Positions 17,995 through 29,360 of a stretch of DNA of 64,000 nucleotides are shown piece after piece. The notes below the pieces were generated by a model that saw nothing but the letters and a program-made list of their open reading frames with translations, was not told the DNA's origin and made no database searches. Position 1 is the stretch's first letter. The number at the start of each line of letters is the position of its first letter. Source of the stretch: Azolla caroliniana (lineage: Eukaryota > Polypodiophyta); contig JBHGNT010000002.1 in assembly GCA_043228905.1 (NCBI GenBank), forward strand, positions 13,020,001 to 13,084,000, in the 5' to 3' direction. Both the position numbers and the translations under genes were made by a program.

Positions 17995-18480
17995 TGTCAG
18001 AACCAAGAATAAAAGATAAAGTTATGGAAGGAGGATATAAGAGAACACGAGAAGAAAGGAACGAAATGCTAAGAGAAGAATGTGTGTATTAAGATAGAAA
18101 GAGAAAGAGAATGGATACAAGATATGTAATGAGAGCTAAAGACTGGTGTTGATTTGAATTAATTTGAGAATACATGTATGCCCCTATTTATAGGTTCCAA
18201 TAGAATAACTTAGAGATTTCTATAATGTTCTAGAATGTTCTAGAAATTCTAGGTTCCTATAGAATGGCTTAGAGATTTCTATAATGTTCTAGAATGTCCT
18301 AGGACATTCTAGAACAGTCTGGAATAATCTAAAGTTTTTACAATAATCAATGTAATACAAAAAGTAGATTTTATCCTTTTATGTGACAATAAGATATCTT
18401 AATGGTCGAGGTTTTCGATCATGGATTACAAGGTCCGAGGTTCAATTTTGGGTGATGCCATAATGGTCGTGTTCATGACA
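17995..18480 (-). repeat. 5' LTR of self-priming gypsy (right member)
   Basis: 486 bp on the minus strand from TGTCATGAACACG to TTCTGACA. It has a tRNA-like module at the tip (A-like box 18396-18406, B-like box 18439-18449, both readable on the plus strand) and a TATA box at 18185-18192. A locally repeated tract (gatttctataatgttctag) occurs near 18210 and 18270. Its internal side faces left, so it forms an inverted pair with the LTR at 15742-16248. Confidence 0.75.
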
Positions 18481-19653
18481 CCCTATGGTCTCGCCCAAAT
18501 GAAGTGTGCAAGCGAATCTTCGTGACAAGTTCTTATACAAACTAGCTATGACCAATACAACATTATTGAATGATTTACATTTCAACATATTGATTTAAAA
18601 ACTATTTAGATTGTAAGAAGAAAGAATAGAAAATATAAAAAAAGGATATACCAAAGTTCCTTTGTTTCTGACTTTCTGGATCAAGCTCGAACAAACATCG
18701 ATTGATGACCATCCGAAGGAAATGAACAACAATAAGAGAAACATTAGCAAATCACTTTGATAACATATGTTAGAGATTATTCCTAATGTAAGCATTGAAA
18801 AAGGGAATAAATGATATAAATAGATAAGGGTGGCAGCATGTGAATGGAAATACTATTATAGCTAACATGTAGCTAAAATCACCACAACTAAGTAGCTCTT
18901 TTATTAGCTAATATTTAGTGGGAAAATCTTAAAGATACATATAATTTATTATGGGGAGGTAAATATTACCATTTATGGTGTACATTTTAGTCGGTCTTTA
19001 TTTGAGATTACATTCTGATGATCCCTAAAATTGCCAAAATATGCAAATTACATGCAGTTTTTTTGCATAGCTAATTAGTTATGGCAAGGACATAGCTAAT
19101 TTTTCCCATTCCCATGCTTTCACCCATAAGAGAATGAGAGAGAAAGAAGGGTATCAATCCATCTGACCACCCTTGAGTGAAGGGATCAAGACGGACCTCT
19201 ACCTTTAACAGCGTCCCATACCACTACAATGGCATCGAGTTGTACCTAGTACTAGTGTGCGCTTACCACAAGCGTGTATTCACCATAGGGTCATAGTCTT
19301 GACGTAGTAGAATAATATCTCAAATAAGGGTAGTTAGGCCTCATATTTATAGCCAAACCTAAGGCTCCCATGCAAGTTTACACCTAGCCCTTATGGGTTG
19401 TCTCAATTCCTAGGATAAAAAGTAATCCTCCCTTCTTTGCACGCTTGGTTAATTCTCACACTTTTATCCTTTTGTGTAGAATACTATACAATACAAACTA
19501 CCATGGGATAAATTATGGTCGTGCATGTAACAATTCTATTTCAATTATTGCATCATATAATTTATCGAGGATATGAACAATCATAATGGTCATATATGTA
19601 TTTGGGTTGGGTCCATGGGATCTCCTCCTTTATGCATAGGGGCCATTGTGTTC
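18481..19653. other. AT-rich stretch without recognisable gene
   Basis: About 1.17 kb with no convincing ORF, RNA gene or complete LTR. It contains TGTTAGAGATTATTCC at 18768 and a minus-strand TATAAATATGAGG near 19345-19360 that could belong to an old LTR, but no paired end or PBS was found. Confidence 0.4.
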
Positions 19654-20088
19654 TGTTGAGATACAAGCTCAACATTGGCCGGATAGGCTGTGCAAGCCGA
19701 GAACCGGATCGGTTGGGATCGATCGGTTAGGTGGGACCGGTGCGTAAACCGGGTGCGCAGACTGGTGTGCAACGAGAAACCGTAGCGGTGCGTAAACCGC
19801 AAGGCCGTTGGAAAGATATTCTGCGTAGGAATATATTTTGGGAGTTAGTGTAGAGCTCATTTATGAGCATTGAAGTATGTGTCAGTACTTCTGTTAGTCT
19901 GTATGGACTTGTATAAAAGTTCTCACTAAGCACATCCTATGTACAGATTGAATATTATTTTGAATTGAATTCCTGTGTGTCCTCTCTCTCTCTGTCTCTC
20001 CCGCGTACTCTATATATTCAAGCTCTCCATTAAACCTGCATATTTTTGTGTTCGGTCTTCTACTTGCTTCCGCACGCTATTCTTTACA
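19654..20088 (+). repeat. Copia H 5' LTR
   Basis: 435 bp, TGTTGAGATACAAGC to ATTCTTTACA, followed immediately by the PBS. It contains several copies of a GGTGCGTAAACCG-like word (19739-19800), a TATAAAAG box near 19913 and a CT-rich leader (19981-20000). No 3' LTR partner was found, so the element is truncated. Confidence 0.85.
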
Positions 20089-20100
20089 TGGTATCAGAGC
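20089..20100 (+). other. Primer binding site of copia H
   Basis: TGGTATCAGAGC directly abuts the LTR end, the standard copia initiator-Met tRNA-type PBS. Confidence 0.9.
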
Positions 20101-20171
20101 GCGAGGGTTGAGAACCTCTACAGCCAACATAGCTTGAAAGGAAAACCAACCAAGAAGAACAGGTAAAGCCG

Positions 20172-21307
20172 ATGGATAGAGGCATGGCTAGCTCGCTTCC
20201 GACGGAAAAGCTCGACAGAAACAACTACCCATCTTGGTCCTACAAGATGCACCAGTACCTACTCGGGCACGGTTACTAGAGCTATGTTGACAGAGCAAAT
20301 GACACAACACCCGAATTGACACACAGAGATTTCCCGGCGTGGGAAAAGTCGGCGAGTAGAGTATTGTATTGCTTCGCGTCTTGTGTGGGCGAACAACTCC
20401 TAAGCTAGATTCAAGATGCAAGAATGCTGAAAGATGCTTGGGGAAATTTGAAGAAGATTTTCGCCGCAAGCACTACAGCCAGGAAGCTTCAACTCTGACA
20501 GGAGCTGAGCAACCTACGACAACGCGACTTGTCGGTGGTAGACTACACCTCCAAAATCAAGGATTTTTGCGACTCTCTGGCCTCCATCGATGTGAATATC
20601 GAAGAAGCCGATATGGTGCAAATTTGTCTCGGAGGTTTGGCGTCAAAGTTCGAAGTGTTCCGAACTGCTGTGTGTACACAGGAGAATACGCTGTCCTTTT
20701 TTGACCTACGGTCGATGCTCCTTATAGAGGAGAACCATGCGGGTGGGTCTACGAGCACACACACCGACAAAAAAATGTTGTACACAGAGGGAGATAGGCC
20801 CCGTGGACGTGTCAGATGAGGGGAGTCGGTGCGCAATGGAGGCAGCTGACGGGACCAAGGAAGAAGGCACCGAAGTGATGCCGACAACAACTCCAGACCC
20901 TCTGGAAATAGGGGGAGTCGAGGCGATGAGAACCGGCAAGGGAAATCCGCCACAGAATGCTGGTACTGTGGCAAGAAAGGCCACAGGGAGAGCGAGTGCT
21001 AGAAAAAGCGCGCCGATTCGTAGAGAACCAGGTATGGATCAAATTTCGGATAGACCGACAAAGGAAATCAGCAGCGATCCCACTACGCCGAAGGAGCCGG
21101 AAGAGTCGGAAGAGGATCAGCCTTCGTGACGAGACACGAAGCAAACTTGATGAAGAAGATCACCCCAAAGTCGGACAAGGTGTGGTACGTCGACTCCGGC
21201 ACGTCAAACCACATGACGTGCCACAAGGAGTGGTTCTCGTACCTGGAAAAACTGATGCAACCGAGAGTAGTCGCAACCGGAGACGACACTCTGCATCTGA
21301 TTGCGAA
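20172..21307 (+). pseudogene. Copia H gag and protease start
   Basis: From ATG 20172 the frame reads as a copia gag: LDRNNYPSWSYKMHQYL, then SVVDYTSKIKDFCDSLASI and FEVFRTAVCTQ. A CCHC knuckle CWYCGKKGHRESEC (about 20957) and a protease active-site region WYVDSGTSNHMTC (about 21183) follow. Stops occur at 20278, 20404 and 20818 and frame changes follow. At 21308 the sequence passes into an unrelated LTR, which supplies the stop at 21341. Integrase, RT and the 3' end are missing. Confidence 0.8.
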
Positions 21308-21371
21308 TGTCGGTGAATTAGTACTAAAATATGAGGATTAGTATTAAGGGAGGTGTAGAACTATTGAGAGA

Positions 21372-21434
<63 letters not shown>

Positions 21435-21729
21435 GATAACAAAATATATATATTATGTTAAGGGAATATACAATAGTAACTAGGAGGCTTAAGACTTGTG
21501 TTGAACCGATTTGCTTTGAAATAATACCTTGTGCCTCCTTTTATAGTGTTCTTAGGAGTGCTCCTAAAGTTTCTAGAATGTTCTAGAGAAATCTAGAATA
21601 TACATCAATTTTCTATAGTAAAACCTAAATGAAAATAATATCCTTCGTATTACAACATATAGTCTAATGGTCAAGAGCTCGACCCATGTAACATAAGGTC
21701 ATGGGTTCGATTCTTGCCATATCGTGACA
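21308..21729 (-). repeat. LTR of the self-priming chromovirus group, no internal region
   Basis: 422 bp. The plus-strand text TGTCGGTGAATTAGTACTAA parallels the Gypsy-E LTR text TGTCAGGAATAGTACTAA. It ends in a tRNA-like module (A box 21660-21670, B box 21704-21714) and GTGACA. A GA run of about 54 bases, the TATAAAAGGAGGCAC box (minus) and the R-region GAACCGATTTGC hairpin are conserved. Flanks (gcgaa and ttacc) do not match, so it is either a solo LTR that lost its duplication or one end of a rearranged copy. Confidence 0.8.
21375..21428 (+). repeat. GA microsatellite
   Basis: Uninterrupted GA dinucleotides inside the chromovirus-type LTR. It equals the CT leader tract in the sense direction of the element. 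Confidence 0.9.
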
Positions 21730-21958
21730 TTACCTTGCTTAGAGTCTTTCGTGTGTGGGAAACTACTAATTCTTGTGGAATCAAGGATGTGTGTTAATTG
21801 TGTAGTGAGATTCTTTAAAGGCAAGGAAGAATCAAGAGAGGAGAGATGAACTTGAACATGCCAAGAGTAGAAGTTAAAGAGCTCATGTGTGAAATGTATT
21901 GTGGTGTGATGGCTTGGTTTACTAGAGTTGGTGGCGTTGGAGATATTATTTTTTAGTT
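21730..21958. other. Short spacer, nothing recognised
   Basis: About 230 bases between the 21308-21729 LTR and copia I. No ORF, repeat or element boundary could be identified. Confidence 0.4.
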
Positions 21959-21963
21959 TATAA

Positions 21964-22470
21964 TGTTAGAAAAATAGGTCCCTCCGGATGGGAAGTGAGA
22001 AGAACCGTGTTGATGAGCAACTCGGCTGAGGCCAAAACCGGAAATTGTGGAGATAGCCGACACGGAAGGGCTAAACTTGTAAATAGTCGAAAGATTACAT
22101 TGGTATATAAGTACTTAGGGCAATCATGCTATGTATGTGTGCATTAATTGTAAAGTTACTGTTGTCGAGGTCGTGGCCTCCGTAACCGTGAGAGTGAACG
22201 ACTGTGAGTGGAAGCGAGTGAGCTCCATAGCCACCTGTTGGTGAAGCAGGATCTCGAGGTCGTAGCCTCTGAGATCTCTGATGTATTCCTTTCTCTCATA
22301 GTGTTTCTGTTTCGGATTTTGTGGACTCCACATGGTTTTCTCCCAGTTTGGGTTTCCACGTTAAAATCTGTGTCATTCTCAGTTTCTGTATTCTGTTTTT
22401 CCTTTCCATTAGATTGACTATTATTCCGCACATATACAACCGGTTGTGGCCGGCAACGATTTGAACTTCA
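21964..22470 (+). repeat. Copia I 5' LTR
   Basis: 507 bp, TGTTAGAAAAATAGG to GAACTTCA. It contains TATATAAG near 22102, the copia stem motif (22330-22360) and an ATTCCGCACATATACAACC end region. It pairs with 60958-61466; about 25 differences were counted by eye. Confidence 0.92.
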
Positions 22471-22473
22471 AAC

Positions 22474-22485
22474 TGGTATCAGAGC
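22474..22485 (+). other. Primer binding site of copia I
   Basis: TGGTATCAGAGC, three bases inside the LTR end. Confidence 0.92.
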
Positions 22486-22501
22486 AAAACGGCACAGAAA
22501 A

Positions 22502-22937
22502 ATGGACGATTCGTTGGGAGGCATGTTCAAGCTCACCGGCTCCAACTATTCAGTGTGGAAGTCGAAGATGAGGGACATGCTCGTGGTTAAAGATCTTTGG
22601 TTGCCAGTTCAGTTCAGGGACAAGAGACCGGACAAAATCAATGCCACAATATGGGAGGTGATGCACATGAAGACAATGGCGTATATACGGTGCTTCATCG
22701 ACATGAGTCTATACAACAACTTCAATGAAGAGAGCAAGGCTCATGAGCTCTGGGAGAAGATCGGCATTATGTTTTAGAACAAAAATGTTGTTAATCAGGT
22801 TTCGGTATTTCGGAAGCTAGTAAGACTCCGGTACCAAGATGGCTCCAGCATGGCGGAGCACATGAATGCCTTCCAGGGGTTGATACACCAAGCAACATCA
22901 TTAGAAGTACCTCTCGCCGATGAGATACTAGCACTAC
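22502..22937 (+). pseudogene. Copia I gag, 5' part
   Basis: Starts at ATG 22502 (MDDSLGGMFKLTGSNYSVWK). It runs as a UBN2-type copia gag (FIDMSLYNNFNEESKAHELW), with a TAG at 22776 and the duplication side of Gypsy-B at 22933-22937. The frame continues beyond Gypsy-B at 32941: joining the two sides over one copy of actac gives the expected gag sequence DEILALLLLSSLPDSWE. There Gypsy-C interrupts it. Broken by two insertions and a stop. Confidence 0.88.
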
Positions 22938-23394
22938 TGTTGTCCAGAGGACAGAAATGTAAAATTAGCAAATTAGCAAACGCCGAGTCCGAGTATCACA
23001 GGCCACCGACGGCTCGGCTGTGTATTAGGGGAAAAGTTATTTAAACGAGGACCAGTACCTTAGAGGAGGGGGGAGAAGAAAAATATAGGCGGAAGCACTA
23101 GCTGAGCCCCTCGTAACTAGATAATCTTGTAAGGTCACCGGCCGTAGGCCGTGTTCTGTAATCTTTTCTGTTGCAATAATATATCTGAATTGGGCCCAGT
23201 TTGCTCCATGTATCTGTGCTTGATTCATACCTATGATTTGAGCGCCGCCCACGCCTGCCAAGATCTCGTTAGTGTTTTCTCTCTGAGCATTGTCTCTCTC
23301 TCGACGCCTCTGTTATGAGCCTTCATGTACCACGCCCTTGAATACCGATAGCCGCAGATCTATCGAAGGTGTTCACCCAAAGAAACGGGTAACA
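22938..23394 (+). repeat. Gypsy-B 5' LTR
   Basis: 457 bp, TGTTGTCCAGAGGACAG to AACGGGTAACA. It pairs with 32477-32935. No clear TATA box; a GTTATTTAAACG segment at 23037 is the best candidate. Confidence 0.92.
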
Positions 23395-23399
23395 CAATT

Positions 23400-23417
23400 T
23401 GGCACGCCCGGTTACAG
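23400..23417 (+). other. Primer binding site of Gypsy-B
   Basis: TGGCACGCCCGGTTACAG, five bases inside the LTR. It differs from the TGGCGACCACG type of Gypsy-A/C. Its first 11 bases are the reverse complement of the CGGGCGTGCCA found just before the 3' LTR of this same element. Confidence 0.7.
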
Positions 23418-23717
23418 CTATGAGTGCAGAGCGAACTTCGTTGAAGGTAACCACCAGCCACCGTTACGGCGCCCTGTCGCACCACGAGGTCTTGGCCACC
23501 TGCCCGACGCCCTGAGCCAGTCAAAGGAACTTCCGACTCGGCGTTCACTGACCAATCCTTTCCCGAGCAATCAGAGGCTTCCCTATTGCAATCCTCGCCA
23601 CCGGACACTCAATCGCGAGTTGATTCACCACCAAAACCCCTGTCGAGCCCTCCGGAGGTCAATCAACCGGAACTAAACCCTTTTCCGGTGCTAGCATAAG
23701 ACCCAGAGTACGACATC

Positions 23718-24960
23718 ATGTCGTACCCATACCCACGATACAACGACGGACCAGACGCGGAGTCACACATCCGTGCCTTCATATCCACGTGGCAGGCCAA
23801 GCACTCAACGCACTGCCTCACGCCAGCCGAGATCGATGCCTCAAAGATTGCCGAGTTCACACTCTCCCTCGATGGACCGGCCGCACGATGGTACTCTCGC
23901 CTCGAAATAGGAGAGGCCACCACTTTCCAAATCGTGCGCACAAAGTTCCTTGAACATTTTCATCGCGAGGTGCCTAAACGGGAACTGCTCCGGCAATTCT
24001 TCTCTATATGCCAGGAACCGCACGAAACGGTCGTGCAGTTCACGATCCAGTTCCAGGATCTCTACAGACAAGTGGCCGATGATGTCTCGGCACAACATAT
24101 ACCGGACACTTTCCTATCTAGTTTACGAGAGCCTCTCCGAACGACTCTCGCACTTACAAATTTCGCCAACCATACTATCGAACAAGTCATAGCGCGGGTT
24201 CTCGCCCTTGATTGGACCCAGCACGGCGCGGCCTTCTCGATGACATCCTTGCAAAACGCTCTTCCCCAAGAGGACAATCGCTTTCGCCAAGCCCTCCAAT
24301 GCACAGCGTGTTCAGGATCAGGGCACCTGGCCCTCGAATGTCCCCACCGACCACAGTGTCTGATCTGTCAGTCTCGAGCTCACACTGTCGAACAGTGCGA
24401 ATATAATATGCTGAACCGCACAACGGCGGCACCAGTCTGCTAGATCAAGCCACGAAATACATAATCTCGGCAGGACGAGCGATATGTCTACCGAGACCAG
24501 GATAACGACCGACTGCGATCCCCGGATCGACGGCGTCGAGATGATGACTACCGACGTGATGACCGCCGTGATCATTATCGCGATGACCGGCACGACGATT
24601 ATGCTCGATATGATGACGATCGCGATGACCGGTATGACCGACGGAACTCACGCATTGATCGGTGAAATGACAACCGCAATACACGCAACAATAGAAGACC
24701 TAACGACAACCGCCGACGGGACGCTCCTCAAAATGACTAGCGCAACTCCAACGCAGTTCGGAACAACCCACCACCAAACAAGACGAAGAATCAACAACAA
24801 CAACGGACACCAGTAGCTCGGCCAACATTACATGTTTTAAATGTAACCAACCAGGCCACTATGCCACGCAATGTCCAACAACCAACCGTGGCAAGGCACC
24901 CGCGGTGAATAGTATCATGGCCGATGTTCAAACGGTCACTACCCGGAGTAAAGCGTAGAC
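23718..24960 (+). pseudogene. Gypsy-B gag
   Basis: The capsid-like region begins around MSYPYPRYNDGPDAESHIRA and ends with paired knuckles CTACSGSGHLALEC and CLICQSRAHTVEQC, followed by EYNML (23718-24443). A TAG then interrupts. Beyond it, a shifted frame carries an R/D/Y-rich tract (24480-24660, GATGAC-type codons) and the third knuckle CFKCNQPGHYATQC (24833-24876). The domain order equals that of Gypsy-A gag. The N-terminal part (23418-23717) is degraded. Confidence 0.85.
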
Positions 24961-25042
24961 TACTCAGTGGCAAATCCAGGATGAAGTACGTCAGGCAGCA
25001 AAAGAATGGATCGACACGACCAATAAAAATAATGTCGTACGC

Positions 25043-28000
25043 ATGCAAACTGACATGAGAGACGGGCCCAGTGAAGTACCACAAACCTCGGCACCATCCA
25101 CGTCGGAGGAGGACGACCAGCTCTGGGATGTTCTTACCAACTCCCGCATCTCGCTGCCCCTACATAAACTGTTACCACTCATGCCGAGATTTCGGGACAC
25201 CCTAGCGGCACTCCAAGCCAATACTAAGCTCGTTACGCCACTGCTACACCTCACCGAAGCAGGAACCGGTCCACCACTCATGGATTCTCAGAACCCAACC
25301 GTGCGAATCATCATTAAGGTACAAGACCTGCACGGATGCATCATCGACGGCGGATCCGGCGTAAACGTTATTAGCGAGTCAACGTGTCTCAACCTCGGCC
25401 TGAATCAATGGGAACCATGCCCCTTTTGGCTTCGGATGGCCGACACCCGCTCCGTTCGCCCCATTGGTTTAATCCGCCATCTCGACTTCACACTCGGAGG
25501 CCACATGTTCACGATCTCGGCCGTCGTGCTAAGACTGGAGACACAAGGCGCCTACCCAATGTTACTAGGTCGACCATGGTTGCGTACAACGAATATCAAG
25601 CAACATTGGCAACACAACATGATCTTGTTCCGAAGAGGCAAGACAAAAGTTTGAATCATCACTGAAGAACGAGTCCCCGTCGCCCTCAACACTTCGCCGT
25701 TATACGTGGAAGGGGTCCATATGCTTGACGGTTTGGCCGATGAGGAGGTCGATGACTTCCTAGATGATCATCCCACGATCATCCCTCTCTTCGAAATCAA
25801 TGCCTTACCAACCATCGAGCCATCTAAAGATGAGGAAGTCACGGAGGAGTCACCACCCCAAGATGAACCAGATCCAACCACAGTTGCCGAGCTACATCAT
25901 GCTCGAGAGGCTTTCGAACGCGAACTTGCCATTTCACAACGAGTGAAAGCATCAACCCTGGAAACAATAAACCTCGGTTCGGACGAGAATCCCCGTATGT
26001 TACAAATTGCCAATAATCTACCAACCGGAGAACGGGCATGCCTTGTAAAATTACTCACCGACTACCAGGATGTTTTCGCTTGGTCTTACACCGATACGAA
26101 GGGGCTAGATCCTCAATACTACCAACATCAAATTCACATCTTACCCCACACTCGGCCGATTTAGCAGAGGCGCTACAGGATGAACCCCAACTATTCCGCT
26201 AAAGTCAAAGAGGAAATCGACAAACTACTCCGAGTGGGCTTCATTCGCCCTGTTAAACGGGCCACGTGGTTGAGCCCGATCGTAGTAGTCCCAAAGAAGA
26301 ACGGAAAAATCCGCGTTTGCATCGACTATCAGAAGCTTAACGCGGCAATAGTCACCGACGGTTTCCCTCTCCCATTCACGGACAGCGTCCTCGACACGGT
26401 AGCCGGCCACGAATGCTACAGTTTCCTCGACGGGTTCAACGGCTATAACCAGATAAGAATGCACCCGGAGGATCAGGAGAAAACCGCTTTCGTCACGGAA
26501 TGGGGTGTTTTTGTAGCAGAAGTAATGATGTTCGGTCTAAAAACGGCGCCGGCTACGTTTCAGCGCATCATCACCGAAATCTTTCATGACTACATCCCGG
26601 CGTTCATGCAAGTCTTTCTCGACGATTTCGCCGTGTATGGCCATTGACGGGAACACATGACCCAGTTATGACTATGCCTGGACCGATGTCGCCAAGCTCG
26701 ATTGAGTTTAAACCCGGCAAAATGCGCGTTCTTAGTCACCAGCGGCAACCTTCTCGGCCACATTGTCAGTCAAGTAAAGTAAAGGCAATCCTGACCGCCA
26801 CCGCACCCTCGAACGCTAAGGCACTAAGTCGTTTTTTGGGACAGATCCGGTGGCACAGCTGAATGATACGACACCTGGCCGATTTCGCGACACCTTTACA
26901 CACGACAGTCCATCGCCTTCCCTTCCAATGGACATCAATCGAGGACACGGCCTATCAGACCCTGAAATGAATGCTGTCACATGCCCCGGTGGTCCAGTCT
27001 CCGGTTTGGTCCGAACCGTTTCATGTCTTCGTAGATGCTTTGGACATCGCCATCGGAAGTGCCCTGATGCAATGCACACCCCCGAATTGGTATAAGCCCG
27101 TGTACTACGCCAGCCGCCGGCTCTCGACCGCGGAAAAGAATTACTCCACCACTGAGTAGGAGGCCCTCGGTATGATTTATAGCATCACTAAATTTCGGCA
27201 TTACCTCTTGGGCCGAAAATTTACCTTTCACGTGGATCACTCGGCCCTTCTTTATTTGGTCAATAAACAAGCCCTCACCAGACGGTTGGCTCGGTGGATG
27301 CTCCTACTACAAGAGTTTGATTTCCAGATTCAGCATTGACCCGGGGTACAACATGCCATCGCCGACTACTTGAGTCGTCTTCAGTTAGGGGAACCGGCGA
27401 AAACAACGTACGACGAGCTACCGGACGCCAGCTTATTTAACTTGACCACGATACCAGACGATAACGGAGATGAATGGATCACGGAGATGATCCATTTTCT
27501 CACTACCAGTGTACCTCCCGAGCACATGCCCCTTGACATGAGAAAACGCCTAGCAATGCGTAGCCGGAATTTTTGCCTCGTTTCGGACATTCTCTACCAC
27601 AAAGGCTCGGACGGCATATGGCGCCGAGCGATTCGGCAATTCGAGAAGAATGTCGTTCTTCAAGAAGCCCACCAGGGAGTAGCTGGGGGGCACTACGCCG
27701 GGGATTCCACAGCAAGGAAAGTTTGGCAAAGTGGATTGTGGTGGCCGACAACGACGAAAGACGCTCACGAGTTTTGCCGGCAGTGCGATTTGTGCCAACG
27801 ACTGGGGCACCAATGGAACAGTCACGGATGCCACACCAGCCGATTCTTCCGTTGGACCCATTTCAAAAATGGGGTTTGGATTTTGTAGTCCCTTTCAAAC
27901 CACCCGCAGCCCGTACAGGGAATAGGTATATTATCGTTGCCACGGATTACTGCACCAAATGGGTCGAGGCTAAGGCACTCCGAGACAACACGGCGGCATC

Positions 28001-28787
28001 CACGGCTAAATTCGTGTATGAGCACCTTTGGGGCCATTACGGATGCCCAATCGAGCTCGTTAGTGATCAAGGTGGGCACTTCATCAATCATATAATACGT
28101 GAGCTTACACACCACTACGCGGTGGTGCACAAGAAAAGCACACCATACTACCCGCAAGCGAACAGCTTGGCGGAATCGACCAATAAAATCCTCCAAACCA
28201 TACTGAAGAAAATCGTCAATGAAAACAGGACCGATTGGAACGACAAACTCCAGAGCGCGTTGTGGGCGTATCGTACGACTTTCAAAACAAGCATCCAATC
28301 AACCCCCTTTCGATTGGCATTCGGGTTAGAAGCCGTAATGCCCGTCGAGTTCCAAATCCCGAGCCTCCGAGTTCAAATCACAGCACGGCTCCCCGAGGCC
28401 CTATCCGAGTAATACCGGCTGGAACAACTCCTCGAACTCGGCGAACATAGGATAGAGAGTATGGCCTAGCTCGAACAACGCCAACGGCAACGCAAGGCTT
28501 TCGTGGATCGACATCGACACGGGCTGGAAAAGGAGCTCACCATCGGCAAACCGGTTCTTCTTTTTCAAACGCGACTCGGGTCTATGCCGAGAAAATTAAG
28601 ATTTCGGTGTACCGGTCCATTCTGGATTATCGACGAGTTCAACGGGACGTTCCAGCTCGGCACACTCGCCGGCGACACTGTCAAAAGTTGGGCCAATGGG
28701 TTCCGACTTCGACCATATCGAGGCACTACACCACCCAACCTGTTTTGGGAAACCACCACGGAGGAGGCCACGTGTCCCCCTGAATAA
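25043..28787 (+). pseudogene. Gypsy-B pol (protease, RT, RNase H, integrase)
   Basis: Protease at 25043-25654 with DGGSGVNVIS; linker 25706-26164; RT 26180-26647 with FLDDFAVYG, ending at TGA. After that come a rearranged stretch, RNase H pieces (VDALDIAIGSALM), then integrase with HQGVAGGHYAG, CDLCQR, GLDFVVPF, SDQGGHF and LAESTNK (27573-28412) and the C-terminal integrase domain (28503-28787). Several breaks are CGA-to-TGA or CAG-to-TAG type, e.g. at 26647. No chromodomain. Inactive. Confidence 0.88.
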
Positions 28788-29360
28788 GGACTCACCCACC
28801 TTCTTGAAATTAATAAAAGTAGTAGTAGGTAGGATTAACCATAGTTTAGCCACCGATTAGCTACAGCTACACCACCCACCTAGGCACCCACAATTTTAGG
28901 AGCACCCCTCGCCACCACTCATTTAGTACCTATTTAAGCACATGCAAAGCACTAGAAGTACCCCACTTACCTTCAGGAAACGTGGTGTTAGTCACTTATT
29001 ATGGCACCCATGACTCAGAATCTTCAGGATTCGCTTCACGAACAAAACCCTAGGAGTAAGTTACTAAAACCATTTCCAAAACGCAGCACAGACGCAGAAG
29101 TTCATTATCACTCCCAATCTCCATCGCTCTCAAGCTTAGAAACCCCGTCTCGCTCTCATCGCTATAAACGCTCTTGCTCTCAAGCCCTCTTTCGCTCTCA
29201 TAACCCCTCTGCTGAACTTCCCCTTCCTGTTGTTCCTCCTTTGTCTCACCCTCGCCTCATCACTCTTCTTCACGTTTCCACACAGTCGAACCCCGTCTCC
29301 ATCTCCACCATGCCTCTTACCGCTTCAACAGAAACCCACGCCTAGCTCCAGGAATGAGGA
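28788..29360 (+). other. Spacer between pol and post-pol ORF of Gypsy-B
   Basis: Non-coding 570-base interval at the place where Gypsy-C has an AAATA-rich spacer. No polypurine tract or LTR. It may hold a promoter or splice signal for the downstream ORF, but none is recognisable. Confidence 0.5.

Noticed and set aside
15735-18490. A target duplication for the inverted composite (shared ccct or caccct at 15735-15745 and 18479-18486)
   Set aside because: The match is short, overlaps the LTR ends ambiguously, and the copia F protease frame does not clearly resume on the right, so chance cannot be excluded.
19590-19933. Overlapping minus-strand ORFs in the copia H LTR
   Set aside because: They arise from repeated GGTGCGTAAACCG-like words in U3, not from a gene.
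21303-21734. Target duplication around the LTR at 21308-21729
   Set aside because: The flanks gcgaa and ttacc do not match.
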